Shown here piece by piece: positions 10,237-22,900 of a DNA stretch of 64,000 bases (position 1 is the first letter of the stretch; each line of letters starts with the position of its first letter). Made by a program: the position numbers and the translations under genes. Source of the DNA: Antedon mediterranea. Taxonomy: Eukaryota > Echinodermata > Crinoidea > Comatulida > Antedonidae. The notes under the pieces were generated by a model. It had not been told where the DNA came from, did not search any database, and worked only from the letters and a program-made list of their open reading frames with translations. The stretch covers positions 28,304,101 through 28,368,100 of the forward strand of contig NC_092677.1 of the NCBI RefSeq assembly GCF_964355755.1, written 5' to 3'.

Positions 10237-12123
10237 GGCCCTGTTCAGACCCATGGCGTTAGACCGTTTTAGCGTAAGACGCTAAAAGAATGTGTGTCTG
10301 AACAGTTGGGGATTAGCGTACAACGCGTCGTACAACGGTTGTAGCGTTGTAGTGGAAAACGGTTGATAGTACCGTTTTAGCGTACGACGCTACTGTAAGT
10401 CAACGTTGTATCCAATCAGAACGTTTCCTGTTATGACGCGAAACAAGGTTTGACCTAGGCCAAAGAATATATATAACAAGAATGAGTAATCCGCGATTTT
10501 CCCTGTAACAGTAATATTGTCCATGTGGTAGGGCGCCGCCATAAGTGTGGATGTATCTGGGATGTATACAACTTTTTGTGACGGTTTCAATAATCAAAGG
10601 CTAGACCACCGGTAGTATTTTCATGATAAAAAATGTTATCAACTACATGCCAACATCATGTTAAATGCTATTTGGATATTTAATTGTTCGTTTTATGCAA
10701 TTTATTTAGTAAAAACTGCCGTATAAACAGTTCGCTTTATCAACCGGGCGCTACGATAGCGTGACCGGGCGTGTTGGTGTTTACGCGATTTCACGAAGGA
10801 TAGTTTAATAATATTCCTATATTTAACTTGTTTCTGGTAAAACAAATAAATGTTAATGACATTTAACATTTTATCCTATAAATAACATGTATTTTATACT
10901 AATTTATATCATAAAAACAATACTTAATTTACCGGGCGTAGAGTAGTACGCGGCAATGGTAAAGAATAGGCCGTGCTGAGTAACGATTTGTTGATTTTGG
11001 TGTTGCTGTGTTAGGCCTTTTTTGTGAACTAATTTAGCATGTTAGTAAATAATTGTCTGTAAAAGTGAATGTACACTAGTTTGTTAATAAATATGTATTA
11101 TAAAATAGTTTACAATTGCGAAATATATTATCATAATTCTATTTAATGTGACATGTATAATATCTATTAAATCAAGTCTTATTTAGTATGTATACATCCG
11201 CCCTCTGTTACAAATTTCTCATGCAAAAATCGCGGAATACTCATTCTTGTTATATATATTCTTTGCCTAGGCTGACATCTTGTATCGTCAATGTGTGAGA
11301 TGGATTTCAATAACAAAAAGGCCAGAATAAATAAGGCCTAACTACACTACAAATACAACTGTTACAAAGGCTACAAACTATTATCAACTGATTACCATTA
11401 TATTTTCTAACAAATGACATAAATACATGCACCTTGTATTTAAACATAGGGACTACGATCCCATCCGCTTTTAGGCCTAGCTAGGCCTAGAGCCATTCAC
11501 GCATTTCATTCAAGCTAAAAACTAGCGTGGGACATCAAGTCACTCATTCATACAAGGCAGACTAGACTGGACAAGTTTAATGCTGAAAACCCCCTAACTC
11601 CTAAAAAAATCAGTAAACAAACAAGGGGAGCTGTGTCCCTTTTATTAGCAAGTTAAGGGTTATTTTCAACCGACTGGACCAGAGAATATATATCTTTGAC
11701 TGGACTGGATAGACTAATCACAATCATATTTTTCTTCATCACTACGAGGCCTGGTTTATTTTCGTAACACAAGAGCCTGGGGAAAATGTTTTTTACTACA
11801 AAATAAAAACAATAGAAACAGAAATTTGGCTTTACTATATTTTTCTTAAATAAATGCTGAGGTATGTTTTATTTACGGCAAATTTTGTCATAATTGTAGG
11901 GCTGAGATCTAGGCCTATATACAGTGGAAATAATGATGAAAACACGTGGGTAAGAGCACATGAATATGCAACTAGAAACAACCTGGATGACGTACTTCCG
12001 TTGTAACGATAATCGTACGCTATGGGTCTGAACACCTGGTTTTTTTCTCTGCGGTTTGTAACGTGACCTTGATAGTAACGTTGTACGCTAAAACGGTCTA
12101 ACGCCATGGGTCTGAACAGGGCC
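10237..12123. mobile_element. PIF/Harbinger-like non-autonomous DNA transposon
   Basis: Perfect 40-bp terminal inverted repeats begin GGCCCTGTTCAGACCCATGG and continue through a GTTTTAGCGTA block. The element is flanked on both sides by TAA (10234-10236 and 12124-12126), a 3-bp target duplication typical of PIF/Harbinger elements. It is 1,887 bp with no visible transposase or Myb-like frame, so it is non-autonomous. An internal inverted repeat (10454-10500 against 11225-11272) suggests another MITE nested inside. Confidence 0.85.
10454..11272. mobile_element. Nested inverted-repeat element inside the Harbinger-like transposon
   Basis: CCTAGGC.AAAGAATATATATAACAAG and AATGAGTA.TCCGCGATTTT at the left recur inverted at 11225-11272 with few mismatches; similarity continues further inward (GTAACAG, GGATGTAT). 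No coding capacity. Confidence 0.6.
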
Positions 12124-12126
12124 TAA

Positions 12127-12900
12127 GGCGTGATGAAGTGACCCCCAGACTTGGCATTAGCAATAAAATAAACTAAATTGAGTCTGTTTCATATCAAAGT
12201 TATTCACTTCTGTAACAAAATTCACATTATAGAAAGAGAAAAGAAACGTTTAATTATAACTAAAAAACCACATTGTCTGACACTGACAGACAATTGAAGT
12301 ATTTGGTAATTACATTTTTTTCAGGTAAAATAACTATTATGTGACAATAAAATGACACATTCAAAAACAAATTTGAAATAAAAAAATATTTTTCAGAGGG
12401 CAAATATATCTTTAAAACTGTTACGTCAATAAGCGAGCAGCGTTTTTTGTAAGAAATATTTCTTGTTTAATAGGTTTTCTTTAATTATACAACTAGTGAG
12501 TTGTAATTACAACAAAGCGTATGTCTATACAATTTAACATGTGCACATTTTAGAAATTTTATGTTGGAAATGTTCACAAAATGTTACGTTTATGGCGAGA
12601 ATGGCATATGACAGAAGAAAATGGAAATTGCTGGAGAATGGTTTACCCAACGGACATCTTTAATTAAACGGATCGAAGCGTTGAACTGTCAATGTCTTTT
12701 CTATTGTTATTTTAACTTTTATGTAGAAACTGACGTGTTTGTTTTGTTTCGCTGGAACTCGATCTTCTTGTATACGTTACGTTATTAATAGCAGAATTGT
12801 GTTTATGAACCATTTCTGTATTGACTTGGCAAATGACAAAGATTTTTACAGTTTTTGACCTGGAAAAAATATATATTATAATTATATCATCATCATGTAA
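12127..12900. other. Intergenic, no gene seen; repeat fragment near 12440
   Basis: No gene is recognised. At 12440-12464 the string GTTTTTTGTAAGAAATATTT, flanked by similar sequence, recurs at 48389-48413 just before exon 17 of ABCA gene B. This probably marks the far end of the dispersed repeat that starts near 9960. Confidence 0.4.
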
Positions 12901-12902
12901 TA

Positions 12903-13494
12903 AATAATCTGGGATGAGACCACGCAAATAACATCAATACTCGGGATTCATACACATTTAAAATCACTAATAATCTGGGATGAGACCACGCAAATAACAT
13001 CAATACTCGGGATTCATACACATTTAAAATCACTAATAATCTGGGATGAGACCACGCAAATAACATCAATACTCGGGATTCATACACATTTAAAATCACT
13101 AATAATCTGGGATGAGACCACGCAAATAACATCAATACTTGGGATTCATACACATTTAAAATCACTAATAATCTGGGATGAGACCACGCAAATAACATCA
13201 ATACTCGGGATTCATACACATTTAAAATCACTAATAATCTGGGATGAGACCACGCAAATAACATCAATACTCGGGATTCATACACATTTAAAATCACTAA
13301 TAATCTGGGATGAGACCACGCAAATAACATCAATACTCGGGATTCATACACATTTAAAATCACTAATAATCTGGGATGAGACCACGCAAATAACATCAAT
13401 ACTCGGGATTCATACACATTTAAAATCACTAATAATCTGGGATGAGACCACGCAAATAACATCAATACTCGGGATTCATACACATTTAAAATCA
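12903..13494. repeat. 66-bp minisatellite, 9 nearly identical copies
   Basis: Unit: AATAATCTGGGATGAGACCA, then CGCAAATAACATCAATACTC, then GGGATTCATACACATTTAAA and ATCACT. The copies are almost perfect (one has ACTTGGG for ACTCGGG), so amplification or homogenisation was recent. A minus-strand open frame of 22-residue repeats is a by-product of the 66-bp period. Confidence 0.96.
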
Positions 13495-14570
13495 CGCTAT
13501 TGTGGTTTCCTTATTCTCTTTTTAGTTAGATGACAATTAACGTTTTTAATTGAGGAAATAATGTATCGATATTGTGAGTCACCCTGACGACTCCTATCTA
13601 CTTATATATATATTATATTGTTATTCATTTTATTCTCAAACTTATTATAATGCTATATTTTTAAATATTCATTTTCGCCTTTTTTCAATATTTATTTTTT
13701 CTAATATAAGTGTGCATAGGCCTATAGTTTAAATAACTGTTCTCTTCATAGCACAGATCTTACAATATGCACCCTCCATGTAGGCCTACATTGGTGTATG
13801 GAAATAACATTTAACTTAATGTTGATGTGAGAGGCATAACTAGTAGGCCTTCGTTATAGCTTAATTTTGTTAAATGTTTTATGGTGACGTGGTATTGGGC
13901 CCAGAGGACACATAGTCATATTCCCTTCCCCATATCAACATATTCTTGAGACTCATCAATCCTGTTCATCGTCGTGTTTTATTATTATAGGCCTATTGAT
14001 GAATAAGAGTATTCGGGCGTAACTTCACAAGCCTTAACTCAATGAGTATATTTGCTTCCCATAAACATCATTCATTTCATTCCATTCAATATCCACTCCC
14101 TCATAAAACACACAGAATAAAATAAAGTAAACAAACTTGACACAAGTGCAAATAGACATTTTTTTAGATGTCGGTGACACTTGGCTAGCCATATACCTCC
14201 GTTACTAATACAAAACGAACAATAAAGACTATCACGTGATATGGCCAGTTACTTCGAAGTTCCGGTTGTAAAATTCCTCTTGAATAGACTATTTTTATTT
14301 CCCCCATGATTAATATAAGTGAAATGTTAAGGTTTCAGTGATTTCTTTGTCCAAATATATTATTATATGAGAGTTTATCCATAGACATCGTTGAAATGTT
14401 GGTGAAGACACCAATGCTAAGTGGTCTAAACCGCCGGACGTTAGGTAAATGAAATTATGCGAAAACAAATATTGGCAATAATTATATTGACCGTCGAACA
14501 ATAGCGTGATGTTACCAGGGATACATTCTTGTTTGCACGCGCTGCTCAAAACATTATAATGATTCTATAC
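13495..14570. other. Intergenic, no gene seen
   Basis: Non-coding AT-rich sequence with several TAGGCCTA palindromes (near 13717, 13782 and 13989). No exon or RNA gene recognised. Confidence 0.5.
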
Positions 14571-14575
14571 TAATA

Positions 14576-14666
<91 letters not shown>

Positions 14667-14692
14667 ATATATATAATAATATATATAATAAA
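14571..14692. repeat. (AT)n microsatellite, about 120 bp
   Basis: A long alternating AT tract with a few TAATATATA interruptions at each end. Confidence 0.97.
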
Positions 14693-15737
14693 ATAGCATA
14701 ACATTCATCTATTATATTTATCTTTTCTTATTAATTATTTTGTATTCATAAACATAATATTGACTGAATTGACCGAATTAAAATTATGTAGTAATATCAT
14801 TAATATTTTACTTTTATTTCGGAAACGGACGTCCATAGTTACAAAATCAATGGCATAAACAAGTTTAAATAAAAAAGACAGACACAAAAAAAACACACCA
14901 CCAGTATCAGATCATCTCAGGATCTCCATCATTTCGTTATGGAGTCTGGATGATTTAAATGAAGATAACATAATACATTCTCATTTCATTTTTGCTAGCT
15001 GACATTCTATTTAACAATAAAAACTTTCTTAGATATTCCCCAAAAGACGGGACGCCATTAATAAACATATGTCACTGCAGGACGTGTTCTTAACATAATA
15101 TAATAAATAAAATACAATAGGATTTACTAACCATTTTTATTCATTAATTTATCAGTGATGGAAAGGATTAATCATACAATATGCATCACGTGACATAGTA
15201 GTACGGTATAGTATTATAATAATGTATATTAATAGAAGGTCAACACACTTTATCCGGGATCTGTAGACGTCATTCGTACCAGGAAGATCACACAGTTTCT
15301 ACGAAGAAACTCCGCGAGGTCAATAACGCCACTCTAAACGTGAAGTAGAATTTACTGGCCTAAATATTTAAAGTCATAAAAATATGTTATATAATTTTTT
15401 TTTTAATGTTTAGTATATAGACCTAGTTATAACTTATGATTGAAATCTGTTTGGAAAAAAGAATTGAATTATAGGCCTAATAATAAGCAATTAGGATGAT
15501 TCAATCGTTGTTATTATTATAATAAAAAATGTATAAAATATTGAGCATGTCGTTAAATTAATATTACAATTCAGTTCTACATTTTTATTATATTAGACTG
15601 AAGTTGGTTTTATTCAGTAATGGACGTTGGGGTGTGATGGAACGTTTATGATGACGTAATGTAATGACGTAGTGAATGGCAAACAAAATGATTCGATTGC
15701 TATTGAATTGGTGTGCTTAAATACATCACGTGTTCCT
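14693..15737. other. Intergenic, upstream of ABCA gene A, no gene seen
   Basis: No coding exon recognised. AT-rich sequence upstream of the putative promoter of gene A. Confidence 0.5.
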
Positions 15738-15758
15738 ATGAATATTCATGAACTTGCT
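15738..15758 (+). promoter_or_regulatory. Palindromic element shared by both ABCA upstream regions
   Basis: ATGAATATTCATGAACTTGC lies 1.2 kb upstream of the gene A start codon. Its core ATGAATATTCAT is a perfect 12-bp palindrome. An almost identical string (one A fewer before CTTGCT) lies 1.3 kb upstream of gene B at 35780-35799. A CACGTG E-box is 6 bp upstream here. The half-sites resemble POU-domain dimer sites; that reading is inference. Confidence 0.5.
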
Positions 15759-15835
15759 TTAACAAAGCTTGTCCTCTCAACCGATATAATAATTATCGAA
15801 CGTTCATGAGGTAGTCCTACTTTCGCATGACAAAA

Positions 15836-15907
15836 CAGACACTATCAACGACACATCAGGAGACAGACACTATAAACGACATACCGGGAGAAATATAACT
15901 TGTTCAG
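15836..15907 (+). other. Candidate 5' untranslated exon of ABCA gene A
   Basis: Sequence downstream of the shared palindromic element ends in a strong donor (TTGTTCAG|GTAAAT at 15907/15908). The coding exon at 16898 has its own acceptor (AAATTTCAG) before the ATG, so an untranslated upstream exon must exist; this is the best-placed donor. The 5' limit is a guess. Confidence 0.35.
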
Positions 15908-16911
15908 GTAAATTTAATTACTAGAATGTGTATATCTCTTAATATAACGGAATTAATAGGAAATGCGTAAAAAACACTATGTTTTGTTGAAATATATGTG
16001 TATGTAATTATATATACAGGTTCAGTGTAACAGGTCCACCAACCAACCGAGTTCGTTATTTTTTATAGGATTAACATTAGGTTTTGATAATATAAATATC
16101 ACCAGATACATATATTTATATATATATTACGTTATCTTTTCTACTCTCTACTACTACACAAAGTATACCTGCAGTTTTTGTATGGATTGGCATACAGCTA
16201 ACTCCAACGCATACCAATTAGGCCTACGTACCATACTATTATGTAACCGTACTAATTAGTGTAAAGATTGCACTTAGTTTTATAGTCAGGTAGTGTAAAT
16301 TACTGTAGGTGAGCACTCGCGAATATTTATACAGTACGTACTTTATACAGTACGTACTTTTAAAATGACATTATAAAAATGAACTATAATACACCTGAGA
16401 TGTATAGTTCCTAATAAACCTGGGCTTATTGTGTGTAAGACCCACAATGCAACTGTCGTTGTTGTATAATTATTGTCAATCTCTTATTGTCTGAAAATAA
16501 TGACGTTAGCATTCGTGTAAAAACAACATGCTATAAATATGCCTGTAAAATTACATTTAGATAATGACGAGGACGGTGGATGGGCATAAGGAAATGAAAT
16601 CGGGTTGAACAGCTACAATAAATGATTCTTATTTAGTAGGCCTAAATTGATTTGATCTACAATTACAAAGAAAAATGTAATGCCTGGATAACCCAATTAG
16701 GCCTGGTTATCACCAGAATTATTTCCAATGGGTCCAAGTCTTATTAGTCTTATAATTATTGAATTAGATTGATATATTATATAGTCAAGTCTTGAGTAAT
16801 AATTTATTAAACGCACTGAAAAATGAAATACTTGTAACGTTTTGAATTGAGCAGCAATTTACATTTGTACATCAAATTAATGTTTTTAAAATTTCAGTGA
16901 CTTTCGTCACA

Positions 16912-19900
16912 ATGGGGTTGCGACTAAGGCAATTCAAGCTGTTGCTGTGGAAAAATTGGCTTCTACAGGTATGTATTGAATTCTTACCTCAAATACAGTT
17001 TTAGTGACAAAAAATTAAAATGTCCATGATAAAAAAAATACGTAAGAACTCTGGAGGAGTAATGCATGATTAATGACATTGAACATAATGCCATGGTTAC
17101 TCCATGATTAATGACATTGAACATAATGCCATGGTTACTCCATGATAATGACATTGAACATAATGCCATGGTTACTCCATGATAATGCTGACAATAACAT
17201 TCTAGTATTATCATGTTACTAATATTTTAATAATGTTGATGGCAGTACTAACCTCTCCTTTAAGACACACCTCAGTGTATTCAGGGGAAACCCTTATTGA
17301 CAGGGGTTCCACTGTATAAATACCATTGACGATTTTTGTTTTCTAATGTAGATTCGTAGACCCGTTGGAACCGTATTTGAAATTATCCTACCACTGTTAT
17401 TTACTGCGTTGCTGTTACTTGCAAAGTAAGCAATTCACATTCAATTATTATTTATAACAAATAGGCCTATGTTATATTCAAAATAAAGCCTTATTGGAGC
17501 ATAACAAATATTAATAAAAATGTAACTAAATCAGCATTGGTAACAATAATTTTTGTTATTGAATCTTACTTTAAATTAATTAGTGACCCGGTTATCGGAT
17601 CTTTTCTCTTCCTTTGGATCAATTAGAGATTATTGCGTCAGTGAAATTCCTTCCGAGAAATAGTTATCGGGTACATCCTGGTTTGTACAGAAAATCCTGG
17701 ATAAACCACTTGGCTCTATTCTGGCACAAGTGTGTCCAATCATGATTCATCAATTAATATTATTTGGTCTAAAAGTTGTCTGTGATTAGAGGAAAGGTCT
17801 GCACAATTCCACATGGCGTTGTAACGAAAGTAGGCTTACTATTTATATTGCGGTCGCATAACATTCTTTTTATTGAGATACAATATTTGCAAATCACTTG
17901 AAAGATTCATATCTGTAGTTTGCTTGTGAGCTATAAATGAAATGAGAGTCTTACATAACTAAGTTACCGGTAAAATGTACCGGTTACCGGTAAATTTTAC
18001 GATTACCTGTAAAAACAAAAACCACATCTGTAAACTATAAACCCCATAAGCTGTAATTATCACCTATTAGTATGTTCCCCCAATTGGCACTTGTTATTGT
18101 TGATGATGACAAAACATGTAGCAAAAAGCAGACTGGCAATTGCTATTGTTGATGATGACAAAACATGTAGCAAAAAGCAGACTGGCACTTGCTATTGTTG
18201 ATGATGACAAAACATGTAGCAAGAAGCAGACTGGCACTTGTTATTGTTGATGACGACAAAACATGTAGCAAAAAGCAGACTGACATTTGTTATTGTTGAT
18301 GACGACAAAACATGTAGCAAGAAGCAGACTGGCACTTGTTATTGTTGATGATGACAAAACATGTAGCAAGAAGCAGACTGGCACTTGTTATTGTTGATGA
18401 TGACAAAACATGTAGCAAAAAGCAGACTGGCACTTGTTATTGTTGATGATGACAAAACATGTAGCAAGAAGCAGACTGGCACTTATTGTTGATGATGACA
18501 AAACATGTAGCAAAAAGCAGACTGGCAATTGCTATTGTTGATGATGACAAAAACATGTAGCAAAAAGCAGACTGGCACTTGCTATTGTTGATGATGACAA
18601 AACATGTAGCAAGAAGCAGACTGGCACTTGTTATTGTTGATGACGACAAAACATGTAGCAAAAAGCAGACTGGCACTTGTTATTGTTGATGACGACAAAA
18701 CATGTAGCAACAAGCAGACTGGCACTTGTTATTGTTGATGATGACAAAAAATGTAGCAAAAAGCTGACTGGCACTTGTTATTGTTGATGATGACAAAACA
18801 TGTAGCAAAAAGCAGACATGGTATTTCACAGTTTGATTTATTCGGCTTTACTCGTAGGCATCTACATCGGATATCAAAATTCATAAATAAAAAATGAAAC
18901 GTGCATCTCCATTATAATATTTGCATTAGGTTATACCATGGACCTATACAATAATTAATGTATACTATAGGTCCACGGTTATACAAATTACAAAGAAATC
19001 AGAATTATAGAGTGTAGGCCTATTTAAACATGTTGAAATAGTGGAATATTTTAATTAATAATGTATTCAATCTTATTAATTATTCATTTCAGAGGCCTCA
19101 CTAATTCTACCGACAATTGCTTTAGTAAGTGAATTAATTAAATCAAATGTTATCATTGTTTTGTGTGTTCACTTTTCAAAAAATGAAACTATCTTTTTTC
19201 AGTAGGCCTATATACCGTATATATTTACTATAATTATGGCAACATATCTCATATTATCATGTTCTATTTTTTAGGTACGTTTTCACCTGGTTACTCGGAC
19301 GATGCCATTTTATCGTTATTCACACAGGACACTTTAGCAAACATATCGTCTTTTGATGATCCTAATTTATGTGAAACGTATAGTTGCCGAAAACTTACAT
19401 ATTTTCCACAAAATGAATTAAGTAAGTAGACAAACATAATTATTATAATTTTAGGTCTGGATAATAAACTTTTACTAGTCGTGTACATTAAAAATAAAAA
19501 TAGTCCACGATTCTTAATACCAGAGAAAAACATGGTAGTTTTCAAATAGCATTGATGGTGTGAATAATAGTAGGTGAAAGGTGCTCCATACCGGTTGATT
19601 ACTCCAATAGAAATTACTTCTATAGTGAATGTAAATGGATATATGCTCTAAGACTGTACATATAGTACGAGATCAACATGGTAAACAAAAGGACATAGCT
19701 TACAGCCATCGATCAATAGCACTATTCATCCACGAGGTTGATGAATTCAGGTCATATATTATACAATATTTATTGCAAATATGTATTAATAATTTAATTT
19801 GCGGTCAGTGATTGGTCACTAGTCCTAGCGTAAGTTAGGCCTACGTATTTGATGGCTGATGCTTTGCGGTCAGTGATTGGTCACTAGTCCTAGCGTAAGT

Positions 19901-22900
19901 TAGGCCTACGTATTTGATGGCTGATGCTTACCGTGGTCTAGTAGCTTGGTGACATTTTCAATCGTGTGTTCCTTGGTTTAATCTGGCTGACAATAATGAA
20001 CGAATGAAAATTTTTTGAGTGCGCAACAATGACAAAATTGTGTACTATGTGCAATGGTGCAGTGAGTTATATTTGGGTGGTGGCTTTCAAATGTATAAGT
20101 TTGTTTCTGGTTCTTATGTCTACATTTATTTAGAAGCTGTTTCTTTTGTATACAAATTATATCACTTTTGATACCTAAAGATAATTAACTTACATTCAAA
20201 TCATACATGAGCGATGTTAACTTGATGTTATCTTTGTTTACACAAGCCTACGCTATTATGTCAACGACTGCCGCTTTGATCCAAGTGCCGCTTTCCAACC
20301 GTTCATTTACCAGTGAGGCTGAAATGGCTACTGCAGCTGCAGAGGACGAAGATGCATTCTATGGGGGTACATCTTCAATTATATTTATTTAAATCTCTTT
20401 AAAAATTAAATTAATAAACGTCATAATTATGCAGCAGCCCGTGTTAATTTATTTATTTTTTTATTTTATTTCATCATCACCCTACAGTGACGATACGTCA
20501 CCATTAACATGGTTTAAAGACATATCATATAATAAAATATGGACCTACATACACAAATCAACAAATAACAAGACAACATTTAGATATTACTGACATTAGA
20601 CAAAACCTTATGACGGAAACAAGCGAATACAAAAATATATCAACAGAACCATCAACACTTTTACATATCCATGAAATATAAAAGAACTTGACAAAATAAA
20701 AGCCAAATTTATGCAGTGTTCTTCAATATTCTTCTACCACTATCTTATAATATAATTAAATATATAGGTGTGACTTAATTGATTTATTATTCCATACAAT
20801 TAGCTGTGGTCTTTGAGTTCGATGGAGCCACTACTGAACTCCCAAAGAATATGGAATATAGTATTCGTTTATCTCACAATCTGGTTGACGATGAAACCTG
20901 GAACACGGAGCTGATTTACCCAGCATTTGAGGAGCCTGGACCACGTGATTACAAGTAACTAGACTTTTGATTTAACTATTTATGGGGCTTTTAATTGCTT
21001 TGATCAGCTGTAGTAGGCTTTGAGGCTGCTTTGTTGTAAATCCATAAGTCCTATGTAGGTCTACCTTGCTATTGTCATTGCTGTTTTATTATTAAACATT
21101 CATAAATTATTTATTCAATCAATCAATTATCGTGCCTCAAAAGTAATTTCCAGCTTTTAATTATTAAAAAGTATTATACAGTATTTAAAATGGATTACAT
21201 TTTAAACTGTCTTTTTTTCTATCACAAATAGTCAGTACAGACAACGGTTCTTAATGGTCCAATATGGCGTAGATCGAGTCATCCGACTTGCGCAATCTGC
21301 CACTTTTAACCCTGTCAAAGCTGCAAGTGTTACTCTACAAATGCAGGTATTTTAAAACAATTATGTAGTTGTATGAACAGTATCAAAAGTAATGAATAAC
21401 GAACATTAAACCCGCAGTGATTTATCAGTTATATTTTATCGTGCTGCATATGAACTTTGTTACGTAACGAATGTTCTAAAAAAAATGTACGTAGCAGTAC
21501 TTCTAATCTAATTCTATTCTCTTTTCAGCAATTTCCATATCCACCATACAGGAGTGATCCGTTTATTTTAACCATTCAATTTATCCTGCCTCTTCTCCTG
21601 ATATTTGCATTCATCTACTCTGCTGGAACAATTGTTAAGGTTGGTTTGGATTTAACACAATAGTACAGATTATAATGTTATGGTCAAACAAATAAAAAGT
21701 TACAACAAAATTAACATAATTCTTGGCCACTATGCTTTTACTATAATGAATTTGATTTGATAAATTAAAATAACTTGCTCAAAAAAACAACGCAACTCTT
21801 TATTCCTTTCGAGTAGGGACACATTGTCAACCAAGTACCGTATTCTGTGTCTGAAATGTTTGCTGAAATTTACTAAGCCATGACAATCCGTATTTTTAAT
21901 TTTAGTTTACAAAAGTTCAGTTGATACAAATATCACTATTTTATTTCAGGAACTTGTGATTGAGAAAGAGACACGTTTAAAAGAAAGTATGAAAATGATG
22001 GGTTTGGCTAACTGGATCCACTGGCTGGCATGGTTTGTCAAAACCTATTCATTCCTCCTCATTTCAATCATACTCATCGTCATACTATTTAAGGTTTGTT
22101 TTATTCATTACTTCAAAACGTTCACTTATGGCGATATCCTTTTAAATAATCGAATTCATCGTTAAATGAATTTCGATAACTTTTTCCAAATGTTATATAT
22201 TATTTCAGATTGAAAAAGTTTTTTTTTTTTGTGATTTAGGCTGGAAAAATATTTGAATACAGTAATGGCTTTATTTTACTGTTGTATTTCATGTGTTGGG
22301 CATTTGCTAACACAATGTGGAATTTCATGATAAGCGTCTTTTTCTCAAGATCTCGACTTGGATTTATTTTTGGCTTACTTCTTTGGTATTTGAGTTATCT
22401 GCCTTTACAATTCTTGGATTACACTAAAACATCAGCGTAAGTACAAAACGCGTCCAGGTAGTATACACACAATTACTATTTTTCCATTGAAGCATACCGT
22501 AGTGACTTTTTCAGTAGAATTGTCATGATAAAGAAACGGAATAAGAAGATAGGCCTAATGTAGAACAACCTTTTTTTCTCAATTCATCTTTGATTTTTCT
22601 GGTGTAATTTATACAAAAATAAATATCAAAAATCTTATTGTTTTAATTTACAGGAACCGAGTATTATAATTGCATACAGTTTGCTAACACCTTGGATATA
22701 GTTGTTTGTATCTTTAATATGTTAACCACCAATAATTGTTGTAGGCTTACTTTGTCAATCATTAACTTAGAATATTTTGCATTTTAGATCTCTGAAAACG
22801 TTTTCGAGTCTGCTACCTAACACAAACATGGGATTTGCCATGAACATAATATCACGGTTTGAGATCAGAGAAGAAGGCATTCAGTGGAGCAATTTTGGTG

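Noticed and set aside
1434-13494. CRISPR arrays
   Set aside because: The tandem arrays have no unique spacers between repeats, and the genome is eukaryotic.
12893-13495. Minus-strand 200-residue open frame of 22-residue repeats
   Set aside because: A by-product of the 66-bp minisatellite, for the same reason.
20207-20246. Start of gene A exon 5 at the ATG at 20207 or at the GAG before it
   Set aside because: Joined in phase, that start meets an in-frame TGA; the acceptor at 20246 keeps the frame and gives the same 120-bp exon as gene B.
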